21,770 bases of DNA, from positions 1 to 21,770 of the forward strand of contig CABVAS010000008.1 of assembly GCA_902496375.1 (NCBI GenBank). The letters run 5' to 3'. Made by a program: the position numbers and the translations under genes. Source of the stretch: an uncultured Collinsella sp. (lineage in GTDB: Bacteria > Actinomycetota > Coriobacteriia > Coriobacteriales > Coriobacteriaceae). The notes beneath the pieces are model-generated. The model was not told the origin of the DNA, did not search any database, and was given only the letters and a program-made list of their open reading frames with translations. Positions 7,329 through 17,100 of this stretch are shown one piece after another; within the stretch, counting starts at the first letter, position 1; every line of letters begins with the position of its first letter.

Positions 7329-7849
7329 CGGTATCCGGTTCCTCTCTGTTGATAGAACTCGCCACCGGTGAGGGCGCGGGTGCGGCTGAGGTTTACGTGG
7401 CAGATGGCGCAGGCCAGGGCATCAGCGGCATGGTCGGGATGCGGGTCGTGGTCGAGCTGTGTTAGCGTGCGTACCATGTAGGCGACCTGCCGCTTGTCCG
7501 CGGCGCCGGTGCCCACCACAGCCTGTTTGATCTGCATGGGCGTGTACTCGCCAATCTCGAGCGCGCACTCCGAAAGCGCCACAAGCGCAGCACCTCGGGC
7601 ATGCGCCGTGGGAATGGCCGAACGAACGTTGGCACCAAAGTAGATGCTCTCGACAGCAGCCGTGTCGGGTCGATAACGCTCAACGACATCCTTAAGGTCA
7701 TGGGCGATATGCGACAGGCGCACCGCGAGCGGACTTCCGGCACTGGTCTCGATGCAGCCATAGGCACGGCAGCGAACCTCGCCACGCCGCTCCTCGATAA
7801 TCCCCCAACCCGTATGAGCCAAACCGGGGTCAATGCCTAAAATAACCAA
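7325..7849 (-). CDS. ruvC: Holliday junction resolvase RuvC
   Basis: Dimeric endonuclease that cuts Holliday junctions after RuvAB migration. The 174 residues match the family. The RNase H-like active site reads D7 (GIDPGLAHTGWG), E67 (AAVESIYFG), H140 and D143 (HPDHAADALA). The third position is His, as in the Thermus thermophilus enzyme, where E. coli has Asp; that is a known natural variant and should be active. First gene of ruvCAB, 56 bases downstream of a LexA-type box. The end of the protein, after residue 155, is a short basic/Gly tail. Confidence 0.98.
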   Translation of the reverse strand: MVILGIDPGLAHTGWGIIEERRGEVRCRAYGCIETSAGSPLAVRLSHIAHDLKDVVERYRPDTAAVESIYFGANVRSAIPTAHARGAALVALSECALEIGEYTPMQIKQAVVGTGAADKRQVAYMVRTLTQLDHDPHPDHAADALACAICHVNLSRTRALTGGEFYQQRGTGYR

Positions 7850-7904
7850 GCCAACCTCCCCTCGTCTTTTACCAAGCGCAAGGCAAGGCCCCGCGCACTA
7901 CTCA

Positions 7905-7918
7905 CGAACGTCTGTTCT
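7905..7918 (-). promoter_or_regulatory. LexA/DinR-type SOS box upstream of ruvCAB
   Basis: CGAACGTCTGTTCT contains an exact GAAC-N4-GTTC core at 7906-7917, the LexA (DinR) operator of Gram-positive bacteria. It lies 56 bases before the ruvC ATG. TTGACC on the minus strand (7939-7934) could be a -35 just upstream, so a bound repressor would cover the -10 region. I could not place a good -10 hexamer at ideal spacing. It predicts DNA-damage induction of ruvCAB. Confidence 0.75.
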
Positions 7919-7986
7919 AGAATAACACAACGGGGTCAAGATGCTTAGTTGAAGTATCGGGGTTGAGAGCGAATCCCATCCCCAGT

Positions 7987-9972
7987 TTAGTTCTGCGAGA
8001 AGAATGGGAACTGTCGGGGATCAACCGGCGGATGCGGCATCGGGCCACCCTGGGGCCCACCCTGCGGGCCACCCTGGCCGCCCATCATCTTATCGATGGC
8101 GTCCTGAACCTCGCCCTCGAACTTTTTCATTCCCTCGTGTAAACGACGCTGACCGTCTTCAGAGCGCAACTCCTCCATTTGTTCGGGCGAAATACCCAGT
8201 AGCTCGCCCAGCACGCCCATCATCTCGTTTCGCACGCGCTCACTAGTATCCTCGTCAGCAAAACGGCGCACCTCGGCGCGCGCCAGCGAATCGACCGTCA
8301 TACGCTCCTTGCCGTTAAGCCCCAGGTCGGACCACGCGAGCATGTACGGCCAGGAGCGCTCGGCAAACGAACGGGACGAAACGATCGGCGCCGTCGGCAA
8401 CATGCGGCGGGCAGCCTCACCCTGTCGAACGAGCATCAGCAGCAGCGAGCAGGCCTCAGGCTTGCCAGCGGCCATCGGGATGTCGTCGAAAGATCGATTG
8501 CGGTCCACGTGCGCCTCAAGCGCGCCATCGATCTCACCCGGCTCGACCCCGCCGAGCAGCTGTGCCGCGCGGTCGAGCATATCGACCGGACCGTCGAGCG
8601 TCGAGAGCGCCTGCGCCAGCACTCGCTCCATACAATCTTCCACCGCGTTGAGCGTCACGAGCTCTTGGGGCACCACGGCAGACGTGCGGTTGCGCACGCG
8701 CGCCACAAACTCAAGCGTCGACAGGTACACATCGCCAAAGGGCGCATAATCGCCCTGGTAGCCGCCGCAAAGCGCCGGCGCCGCCAGTGCGTACTCGGTT
8801 TTGGACAGCGGGCTCAGCGCCATCGCACCCAACTCGAGCGCCGTGTCCTCCAGCATGAGGCCCAGCGTGCGAGAGCGCAGGCGCTCGGCGTCGCCCGCCG
8901 ACACATCGCGGTCGAGCACGCGCGCGGCATCCGGCGCATCGCGCTCAACCGTGCGAATATGCAGGCGCTCGGCAATGGCGCGAACGGCGGCACAGCGAGC
9001 AGCCTCGGCCTCCTCCTGCGCCGGCGTAAAGATGCGGTTGCGCCCCAGCACCAGGCCAATCACATTACGTGGGCCCAGAGCGTCGACGGCCAGCGCCGCC
9101 AGCAGGGACGACGGCAAGTCGCCCTCGAGTGCCACCACGGCGCGCGACGCACCGTGGGCCCGGGCGTTGTCGCGCACGGCGAGCACCAGCGCCTGCCACA
9201 GCCACTCCTCGGAACGGAACTCGGGCAGTTCGTGATCTTCCAGGGCATCGAGCATCACGCCGCGCTGAATCTCCTGAACCAGCAGGCTCTCCTCAAAACA
9301 CGGCGCTTGGGCCACCACGCGACCGCAGTCGTCGAGCACAAACGAACCGCCGGTATACACCGACTCGTCATAGGCACCGACCGGCGCCATGCAGGCAAAC
9401 CACACGCTGCGCTTGGATGCGATCTTGCGGTAGGCGCCGCTGCGAACGGCGGCAATGGCAGCAGTCTCGCGGTCGGTCATGTCAAACGCGTTGAATTGGA
9501 GATACGCAATGAGGTCAACACCGGTCGGCAACATCTCGAGCTCGCGGTCCAAGTCAAAAATCACGGCGATGCGCACGCCATCCACGTCGAACACCGGCGG
9601 CGCCCAACGCGTGTCGTTGTTCTCGCCACGCTGCAGGGCAATGCTCGAACGCGCCGGCACCACATGACCGTCCTTGAGCATCATGTAGTCGAGTAGCGGC
9701 TGGCCCTCAAACGAAACCGCCGCGGGCACGATGCAGATCATGTCAAGCTCCTGGATGCGCTCGGCGACACCAGTCAAGCCGGCAAGCATGTCGTGCTCAA
9801 AGTCGGCAGCGCCCACCAGGCCACCGGGCATGGCGCCCATAAAGAGCGGAGCCGGAACGCACAGCACGCGCGCCCCGCGCTCGTGGGCCAGACGAGCCTG
9901 GTCCTCGATGCGGCCGCAAATGCCCTCAATATCACCCAGGCGCATATCGATCTGTGCAAGCGCGAGCTTCAT
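7987..9972 (-). CDS. NAD synthetase-like protein with degenerate active sites
   Basis: A 661-residue protein with the two-domain layout of glutamine-dependent NAD synthetase: N-terminal nitrilase-type amidase (about 1-265) and C-terminal ATP-pyrophosphatase (about 275-590). Family traces are MKLALAQIDMRLGDI at the start and SKTEYALA followed by APFGDVYLSTL in the synthetase half. However, the catalytic residues appear lost. The amidase Glu position reads PAPL (40-43), the Lys region reads ARSSIALQRG with no Lys, and the Cys position reads VIFDLD (Phe139). The ATP loop SGGxDS reads EGDLPS (283-288). It ends in an acidic helix and a GGPQGGPQGGP tail. GGAAAGGG precedes the ATG. It is probably not a working NAD synthetase; its real role is unknown, possibly a scaffold or a regulatory paralogue. 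Confidence 0.8.
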   Translation of the reverse strand: MKLALAQIDMRLGDIEGICGRIEDQARLAHERGARVLCVPAPLFMGAMPGGLVGAADFEHDMLAGLTGVAERIQELDMICIVPAAVSFEGQPLLDYMMLKDGHVVPARSSIALQRGENNDTRWAPPVFDVDGVRIAVIFDLDRELEMLPTGVDLIAYLQFNAFDMTDRETAAIAAVRSGAYRKIASKRSVWFACMAPVGAYDESVYTGGSFVLDDCGRVVAQAPCFEESLLVQEIQRGVMLDALEDHELPEFRSEEWLWQALVLAVRDNARAHGASRAVVALEGDLPSSLLAALAVDALGPRNVIGLVLGRNRIFTPAQEEAEAARCAAVRAIAERLHIRTVERDAPDAARVLDRDVSAGDAERLRSRTLGLMLEDTALELGAMALSPLSKTEYALAAPALCGGYQGDYAPFGDVYLSTLEFVARVRNRTSAVVPQELVTLNAVEDCMERVLAQALSTLDGPVDMLDRAAQLLGGVEPGEIDGALEAHVDRNRSFDDIPMAAGKPEACSLLLMLVRQGEAARRMLPTAPIVSSRSFAERSWPYMLAWSDLGLNGKERMTVDSLARAEVRRFADEDTSERVRNEMMGVLGELLGISPEQMEELRSEDGQRRLHEGMKKFEGEVQDAIDKMMGGQGGPQGGPQGGPMPHPPVDPRQFPFFSQN

Positions 9973-10010
9973 GGCTCAGCCCTTTCCGTCGTAAACCATC
10001 GAAATCGTAG

Positions 10011-10043
10011 TAAAAGCGCCGGCCGCATAATGCAGTCGGCGCT
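10011..10043 (-). terminator. Rho-independent terminator of the superoxide reductase gene
   Basis: On the minus strand AGCGCCG (10043-10037) pairs with CGGCGCT (10021-10015); GCAT-T-ATGC lies inside the loop, and the stem runs into TTTTA. It begins 47 bases past the superoxide reductase stop and separates that gene from the NAD-synthetase-like gene. Confidence 0.8.
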
Positions 10044-10089
10044 CGCATGTGCATATGCTAACTATGATACCCCGAGCGGGGGCGCGCTC

Positions 10090-10452
10090 CTAGAACGTCG
10101 CGGACCACAGCCCGTGCAGGTTGCAGTAGGCATAGACGGTACCGGTCTTGGAACCGCCGGCAAAAAACGTCGCGGGCTTCATGCCGGGCTCAAGATAATG
10201 GACCTCTAAGCGGCCCTCGGCCTCAAGGGCGATCCACTCAATATAGTGCTCGGGCAGGCTGGGGTGCTCGACCGAGCCAACGCGTGCGCGAATCACGTGA
10301 CCGTCGCGCTCGGTCTCGACAACAGGCACGTGCTTCTCGTGCGCCGCGTCCTCAGTGTTTGCGGTCAGTTCCGTGCAACCGGCAGGGGTTGCAACGTCGT
10401 TGCCAAGGGCGGCAATGAGCTTACCGTCGGGGTCCTTAAAGAATTTCGCCAT
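10090..10452 (-). CDS. Superoxide reductase (neelaredoxin/desulfoferrodoxin C-domain type)
   Basis: A 120-residue cytosolic non-haem iron protein that reduces superoxide to peroxide without making oxygen, typical of anaerobes. The Fe(His)4Cys ligands are all visible: H41 in the EKHVP motif (with Glu39/Lys40), H63 and H69 in GSVEHPSLPEHYIEW, and C110/H113 in YCNLHGLW. The N-terminal desulforedoxin FeS4 domain is absent; the segment FFKDPDGKLIAALG (4-17) stands where two-domain relatives have a Cys-x-x-Cys, so this is a one-iron enzyme. The start at 10452 follows AAAGGAG at 6 bases; an upstream in-frame ATG lacks a ribosome binding site. It lies 150 bases past the SNF2 gene and has its own terminator. 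Confidence 0.93.
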   Translation of the reverse strand: MAKFFKDPDGKLIAALGNDVATPAGCTELTANTEDAAHEKHVPVVETERDGHVIRARVGSVEHPSLPEHYIEWIALEAEGRLEVHYLEPGMKPATFFAGGSKTGTVYAYCNLHGLWSATF

Positions 10453-10472
10453 GATGTTCTCCTTTGCTGACG

Positions 10473-10535
10473 TGCAAATGTTCTTGATGGTTCTTATGCC
10501 CAAAGGCAGACAAACCATCCACGGCATTGCAAATG
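10473..10535 (-). promoter_or_regulatory. Superoxide reductase upstream region with hairpin and direct repeats
   Basis: The gap before the superoxide reductase holds a nested inverted repeat, GATGGTT (10486-10492) with AACCATC (10513-10519) and TGCC-CAAA-GGCA inside. Two copies of TGCAAATG flank it (10473-10480 and 10528-10535), so the whole is symmetric. I could not pick a convincing promoter. It could be a regulator site or an RNA structure. Confidence 0.3.
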
Positions 10536-10602
10536 AACACATAACGGGCGGGGACGATGGGGCAGCGCGCGCTATCCGCCCTGACGGCCCCGCCCGAGCG
10601 GG

Positions 10603-13600
10603 TTAGCGCCCGTCGCCGCCCAGCAGCGCCAGAACATCTTCGCGGGTAAACAGCGCCGACGAGATGCCGTCGCCGCCGAGCACGCTGTTGACCAGGTCGC
10701 GCTTGGACTCCTGCATCTGCATAATGCGCTCCTCGATCGTATCCTTGGCGATGAGCTTGTACACGGTCACGGTATGTTGCTGGCCAATACGATGCGCGCG
10801 GTCGGTCGCTTGGTCCTGCGCCGCCACGTTCCACCACGGGTCGTAGTGGATGACCACGTCGGCCGCCGTCAGGTTGAGGCCCACGCCGCCCGCCTTGAGC
10901 GAAATCAAAAAGACCGGAACCTCGCCCGCTTGGAACTGCGCGACCATCTTGGCGCGGCCCTCCTTGGACGAAGCGCCCGTGAGCTTAAGAAAGCCGATGT
11001 CCTCCTTGGCCAAGCGCTTACCGATGATATCGAGCATGCCCGTGAACTGGCTGAACAACAGGATGCGATGCCCGCCGTCGAGTGCGCCGCGCACGAGCTC
11101 CATGCACGTATCGAGCTTGGCGCTCCCCGCCTTGTAATCCTCGTAGTGTAGACGCGGGTCGCAGCAGATCTGGCGCAGCTTGGTGAGCTCGGCGAGCACC
11201 TTGAGTTTGTCCTTCTTAAACTCCCCAGCCTCGCGGTGCTGCACCTGCTGGGCGATGCGGTCCTGGTTGGCCAGGTAGAGCTTGCGCTGCTCGCCGGTAA
11301 GCTGCGCCATGACGGTGTCTTCGATCTTCTCGGGCAGGTCGGCCACCACGTCTTCCTTAACACGGCGCAGCACAAACGGCGACACGAGCGCCTGCAGGCG
11401 AGCGGCGCTATCGCCCTCGGCATGCTCGACGGGGCTTTCGAATCGCTTTGCAAACGATTCACGCGTGCCCAGCAGGCCCGGCATCAAAAAGTCGAAGATG
11501 CTCCAGAGCTCGGACAGGCGGTTTTCGATGGGCGTGCCCGTCAGGGCAAAGCGCACGCCGGCAGGCAGGCGCTTGGCGGCGCGCGCCACCTGCGTGAGCG
11601 GATTTTTAATGTACTGGGCCTCATCGAGCACCACGCGGGCAAAATCCTGCTCGACGTACTCGTCGATATCGCGCCGCATAAGGTCATACGACGTCACGAC
11701 CACGCTATGCTCGGCCACGCCGGCGATCTGCACGCGGCGTTGAGCCTTGGCGCCCACAATGGCGCACACATCGAGCGACGGGGCAAAGCGCTCCAGCTCG
11801 GCAGTCCAGTTGTACACGAGTGAGGCCGGGCATACCACGAGCGTGGGCTTGGTGTCCCCCGCCTCCACGCGCGCCAGAATATGCGCAATCATCTGGAGCG
11901 TTTTGCCCAGGCCCATGTCGTCGGCCAAGATGCCGCCAAGGCCCAGGTGTTCAAGCGAGCCGAGCCACTGGTATCCGTCGACCTGGTAGCCGCGCATCGT
12001 TGCCTTGAGCGATGCCGGCACCGTAAAGTCCATCTTGCCGAGCGTGTCCAGGCGCTCGACGGTACGGCGGAACGCAGCGTCGCGATCGGCCTCGAGCGCC
12101 GGCGTGCGTGCGAGCATGCTGTCGACGAACAGGGTGCTCGACGCGGGAAGCGACACGCCGTCGAGCAGGTCGACGGCATCGACACCCAGGTCCTCGGCAA
12201 GGCCAAACGCGGCGCGCGCTCCCTCGTCCAGGCGAATGATGTCGCCGGACGTAAGGCGCGCAAACGTTTGATGGCGCTTGTACGAATCGAGATAGACGGC
12301 AAGGTCCGCGGCCGAAAGCCCGCTCGCGCCCAGCTCGACATCGAGCAGATTGCTCTTAACGGTCGCACGAACCGAGAGCTTGGGCGCAGGGCGGACCGAG
12401 ATCTGGCGCAGACGGTCGCTAAGCATGACCTCACCCAGCTCGGACAGGGCGGACAGGCCCTCGGTCAGCAGGCAGAACAAGCGGGCGTCATCGCGCTCCT
12501 CAAACGCCAGACCGCCCTCGTAGAAATCGAAGTACAGGGCCGCCGTATCCATAACGCGAAACTCCGCCACCTCGTCGCGGGGTGGCACACCGGGGCGCTG
12601 CTCTTCGAAGGGGCTGCCCGGAGCGCCCAGGCCAAAGAGATCCGCCGACCAGTCGCCGTAGGTAACCGTAATCTTGCAGGTCACGAGCCCATCGTCGACA
12701 CCGATCGCCATGGCAAAGCTCGGCTCGGGCGCCACGGTATCGAGCGCAGCGGGCGCGGTAAGGTCGGTGTAGTCGCGCAGCACGGGCAGCGCCATGCGGC
12801 AGAATTCGCCCACCTGCTCGGCGGCGATATGGATCGGTGTGCGACAGGGCAGCAGACGCGACAAAAACGGTGCGGCATGCTGGGCAAATGCAGCGTCGGT
12901 ACGGCGCACGCGGCGCGTGTCAACCAAGTAGGCGGCATCGCCCGACGCAAAGCAGTACATATCGGCGGGCAGGCGCAGGTCATAGCTACCACCAGCCGCC
13001 GGCACGATTTTGGCGGCAAGCAGCGGTGGGCGCTTAGCGGATGCCTCGTCCTCCCCTTGCGGAGACAGCTCAACCGCCACGTCGTAGGTGCGATGCGTCG
13101 TCATCCCCCGCGACCAGGCAGGCTCAAAGGAGATGGTCTGGCCGCGCAGCAGGTCCAGCACATATACGATGCTATGCTCGGACAGCGGCAACTGACGCTC
13201 GGCAACAAAACCACTGCGGGCAAAGTCGTACGACGCCGAACGCGAGCTTGTGATGTCATCGAGATAGGCAACTGTCGTCGCAACAAGGTTGAGCAGCTTT
13301 GCCGATGTTTCGTCAAAGGCCTCAGGTGAATGGACAAACGTGAGCTTCTTGCCATAGGAGAACGTGCCGCCGCGCACGTAGGCATCGGCCATGCCGTCGA
13401 TGTCCTTGACCACGTAGGAGACCGATCCACAGCGAATGCGGAACTCGAGCGCCCAGCTAAAGCGGTCAGCGAACAGCGGATTGTAGTACGGCACCAACGA
13501 GGGCTCCAACGCCGCTTTGGGGGCGTCGGGATCAACGGCACCGGCAAGCTTGCGGCGCATGCTCGCCAGCTCATCCATGCGCGCGTCCGAAAGATCGGAA

Positions 13601-14067
13601 AGCGCCGCCACAAGGCTCGGGCTCGTGGGGACGGGCGCCGGGAAGGGAAAGTTGGGGTTGACGGCCGGCGCGGCGGACGCGGCACGCGCGGGCTGTTTCG
13701 GCTGCGCCGTAAACGTGCGAACCGGCGTGCGCAGCCCCTCAACAGGCTCAATGCCGCTGGTGTCCAGGTACGCCAGCGCTGTGGCGATGGCGTGCTTGCA
13801 CATACCGGGATAGCGGTATGCGGCGGGGCAGTCGCAGTCGTAGTCGATAACCTCGTGCTCGTCCATATCGAGCGCCACGTGCGTCTTGTACAGGTCGCCG
13901 CGCGAGCCGCGCACCGAGCCCTCAACCGTCACGTTTTTGGAGAAGCGCGAGCCGCTGTCCTCAATCGACAGCACGGCACCGTTGAGCATGAGCGAACGTC
14001 CCTTCATAAAGGTGCCGCTCAGCGCCGCCTCTTTGCGAAGCGCCTGCACAAACGTCCCCTGCGCCAT
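10603..14067 (-). CDS. SWIM zinc-finger SNF2-family helicase/translocase
   Basis: A 1154-residue SF2 DNA translocase of the bacterial SNF2 group. The start at 14067 follows GGAGGA closely; a start 10 codons upstream has no ribosome binding site. A SWIM finger (C78-x-C80-x9-C90-x-H92) near the N-terminus is expected to bind DNA or protein. A long middle part (about 150-690) is the SNF2-associated region. The ATPase core then shows ILADDMGLGKT near residue 718, VVLDEAQYIKNP near 810, ALTGTPIENRLSELW near 845, LISLKAGGVGLNLT and QATDRAHRIGQ near 1090. Its stop codon is 60 bases before the next upstream-region element and its start is 38 bases after the dnaE stop, so dnaE and this gene are likely co-transcribed. 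Family members are thought to clear or remodel proteins on DNA; the exact role here is unknown. Confidence 0.93.
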   Translation of the reverse strand: MAQGTFVQALRKEAALSGTFMKGRSLMLNGAVLSIEDSGSRFSKNVTVEGSVRGSRGDLYKTHVALDMDEHEVIDYDCDCPAAYRYPGMCKHAIATALAYLDTSGIEPVEGLRTPVRTFTAQPKQPARAASAAPAVNPNFPFPAPVPTSPSLVAALSDLSDARMDELASMRRKLAGAVDPDAPKAALEPSLVPYYNPLFADRFSWALEFRIRCGSVSYVVKDIDGMADAYVRGGTFSYGKKLTFVHSPEAFDETSAKLLNLVATTVAYLDDITSSRSASYDFARSGFVAERQLPLSEHSIVYVLDLLRGQTISFEPAWSRGMTTHRTYDVAVELSPQGEDEASAKRPPLLAAKIVPAAGGSYDLRLPADMYCFASGDAAYLVDTRRVRRTDAAFAQHAAPFLSRLLPCRTPIHIAAEQVGEFCRMALPVLRDYTDLTAPAALDTVAPEPSFAMAIGVDDGLVTCKITVTYGDWSADLFGLGAPGSPFEEQRPGVPPRDEVAEFRVMDTAALYFDFYEGGLAFEERDDARLFCLLTEGLSALSELGEVMLSDRLRQISVRPAPKLSVRATVKSNLLDVELGASGLSAADLAVYLDSYKRHQTFARLTSGDIIRLDEGARAAFGLAEDLGVDAVDLLDGVSLPASSTLFVDSMLARTPALEADRDAAFRRTVERLDTLGKMDFTVPASLKATMRGYQVDGYQWLGSLEHLGLGGILADDMGLGKTLQMIAHILARVEAGDTKPTLVVCPASLVYNWTAELERFAPSLDVCAIVGAKAQRRVQIAGVAEHSVVVTSYDLMRRDIDEYVEQDFARVVLDEAQYIKNPLTQVARAAKRLPAGVRFALTGTPIENRLSELWSIFDFLMPGLLGTRESFAKRFESPVEHAEGDSAARLQALVSPFVLRRVKEDVVADLPEKIEDTVMAQLTGEQRKLYLANQDRIAQQVQHREAGEFKKDKLKVLAELTKLRQICCDPRLHYEDYKAGSAKLDTCMELVRGALDGGHRILLFSQFTGMLDIIGKRLAKEDIGFLKLTGASSKEGRAKMVAQFQAGEVPVFLISLKAGGVGLNLTAADVVIHYDPWWNVAAQDQATDRAHRIGQQHTVTVYKLIAKDTIEERIMQMQESKRDLVNSVLGGDGISSALFTREDVLALLGGDGR

Positions 14068-14105
14068 CACTTCCTCCAATCTCGCACGGACCAGCAAGGT
14101 CGCCC

Positions 14106-17100
14106 TTAGATCACCGTCACTCTGCCTTGGTTACCCACGATGGCCTTGGCCTCGGCCAGCAGCGGAATCGAGCGCGCGTTGACCTTGGCCGGCACCTCGG
14201 CACGCAGCACGCGCCCGTCCACCTGCTCGATAAAGATCTCCACGCGGTCGCCGCCCGGGTTGGCGGTAAGCACCGTGGCAAGACGCGCCATATTGCCCTG
14301 GCTAAAGCGGCTGTTGGGCACCATGACCTCAAACACCTTGGGCTTGTTGTTCTCCTCGTTGAGCTCGAGCGGCACGATCTCCTGCGCGATGATCTGGTCG
14401 CCGCGGTCCGAGCGCTCGAGCTTGCCCTTAATGCGCACAAAGGCATCGGACAGCTGCGCGCCGGTCTCGGGATCGACCTCGCCGTACAGGTACCCCTCGG
14501 CCTCCTTGTAGGTCTTGGGGAACACGACGACGGTGGCCTCGCCTTCCATGTCCTCGAGCTGCACGATACCCATGGGATCGCCGTTTTTGGTCACGCGCTT
14601 GGACACGCTCGAGACCATGCCGGCCCACCACAGCGCCTTGCCCTCGGGAATCTCCTGGTTGATGGTGCCGCCCGTGGGGTTCTGCACTTCGTACCCGGTA
14701 TCGATCTGCGAGAACGAGAAGTCGCGCGCCTTGGCTAGTGCATACTCAAACGGGCGCAGCGGGTGGTCCGAGACATAGATGCCCAGAACTTCCTTCTCCT
14801 GGCTCAGCTTAAGGTGGCGGTCCCATTCCTGGCCATCCGGATCGGGCACGCTCACCTCAAAGCCCGAGCCCTCAACGTCGCCAAACATATCAAAGAACGA
14901 CGTCTGACCGCTCGCGCGATCTTTCTGGCGCTTCACCGCGGCATCGATGATGTTCTCGGGGTTGTTCTTATCCACAAAGTGCATCATCTGGCGACGCGGA
15001 TACCCCGTGGAGTCGAAGGCGCCTGCCTTGATGAGCGATTCGATCACGCGGCGGTTGGCCTGGCTCGAGTCCACGCGCTCGACAAAGTCGTGCAGCGTCT
15101 TAAACGGGCCGCCCGCCTCGCGCTCGGCGATAATCGCCTGCGCCACGCCGGTGCCCACGCCGCGGATGCCGGCCAGACCAAAGCGCACGCCCTCCTTGGT
15201 AGCCGTGAACTCGGTACCGGACTCGTTGACATCTGGCGACAGCACGGGGATGCCGTCGTGACGGCATGCCGAGACGTAGTGCACGATCTTATCGGTCTTG
15301 CCCGTATAGGACGTCAGAACGGCCGCCATGTACTCGTGCGGATAGTGCGCCTTGAGCCATGCCGTCTGCATAACCAGAATGGCGTAGCCGGCGGAGTGCG
15401 ACTTGTTGAAGGCGTAGGACGCGAACTCGAGAACATCGTCCCAAATCTTCTGGGCGACCTCGCGCGTGTAGTTGTTCTTGATAGCGCCATTCATCCAGTG
15501 GTCGTAAGTGGTCTCGTCCGAGCCATCCTCCCAGTGGAGCACCGTCGACGTGAGCAGCTTAATCTTTTTCTTAGCCACGGGCTTACGGATACGCGAGTCC
15601 GATTCGCCCTTGGAGAAGCCGCACATCTCGACGGAGATGAGCATAACCTGCTCCTGGTAGACCATGGTGCCGTAGGTTTCGCCCAGGATGTCGTCCAGAC
15701 GGTCATCGTAGGAGACGGCCGGCTCCTTGCCGTTCATACGGTTGATGTAGGACGAAACCATGCCGGCGCCCAACGGGCCCGGGCGGTACAGAGCGATCAA
15801 TGCCACGACGTGCTTGTACTCGGTGGGCTTCATGTTCTTGATCGTGGCCGTCATGCCGGCGGACTCGACCTGGAAGACGCCGGCGGTGTGACCGGAGCCC
15901 ATGAGCTTAAAGATCTCGGGATCGTCAAAGGGAATCTCTTCCTCTTTGATGTCGATGCCGAAGTTCTTCTTGATGTTTGCCTTGGCCTTGGAGATAACCG
16001 TCAGCGTGCGCAGGCCCAGGAAGTCCATCTTGAGCAGGCCCATGTCGGCGACGGTATGGCCCTCGTACTGGGTAATCTCGACGCCGCCCTTGGTGTCGAG
16101 CTTGGTGGGCACGTGCTCGTTGACGGGGTCGCGGCAGATCAGAACGGCGCACGCGTGCACACCCTCGCCACGGGTGAGACCCTCGATCGAGAGCGCCGTG
16201 TCGATGATGCGGCGGGCGTCGTCGTCCTTTTTATAGGCCTCGGCAAAGTCGGGGTTAAACAGATCCTCTTTGCCGGGTTGCTTTTCGAGCACCTGCTTGA
16301 GCTTGACCTTGGGGTCGCTCGAGACCATCTTGGACAGGCGCTGGCCCATGTAGACCGGATAGTCCAGCACGCGCGCGGCGTCGTTGATGGCCTGCTTGGC
16401 CTTAATGGTCGAGTAGGTGATGACGTGGGTGACCTTCTCGGGGCCGTAGAGCTGGCGAACGTGCTCCACGACCTCGAGGCGCCGCTCATCGTCGAAGTCC
16501 ATATCGATATCGGGCATCTCGGTGCGCTGCGGGGACAGGAACCTCTCGAACATCAGGCCGTTCTCGAGCGGGTCGAACGCGGTGATGTTCATGGCGTAGG
16601 CGACGATAGCGCCGGCGGCCGAGCCACGGCCGGGGCCGACGCCGATGCCGTTGTCCTTAGCCCATTGCACGTACTCGGCAACGATCAAAAAGTAGGCGGC
16701 AAAGCCCTTGTCGCAAATGACCTTGTATTCGTACTCAAAGCGCTCTTTGATGTTGACGCCGCCGATCTCGCGCGTGGCCCAGTCGTCACCGTAGTGCTGG
16801 CGCAGGCCCTTCTCGCACTCGCGGCGGAACTGGCTCTCGTGCGTCTCGCCGGGATCGAGCAACGGGAAGCGCGGCAAGATGATGGAGTCCCAGTCCAGCT
16901 CAACGTAGCACTTGTCGGCAATCTCGAGCGTGTTGTCGCAGGCCTCGGGGCAATACGGGAACATCGCCCGCATCTCCTCCTCGGTCTTCATGTAAAACTC
17001 CGAGCCGGTCATGCGCATGCGGTTGGGGTCGTCGACCTTGGCGTTCATGCCGATGCACATGATGACGTCCTGTACGGGCGCGTCCTCGCGGCGCAGGTAG

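Noticed and set aside
7935..8000. Terminator after the NadE-like gene
   Set aside because: Only a 4-bp GGGG/CCCC pairing with a long loop and no T-run was seen.
7985..8100. Frameshift producing the Gly-Pro-Gln tail of the NadE-like protein
   Set aside because: The frame runs on naturally through an acidic helix into the tail and ends at a normal stop; there is no break in codon pattern. It still merits comparison with orthologues.
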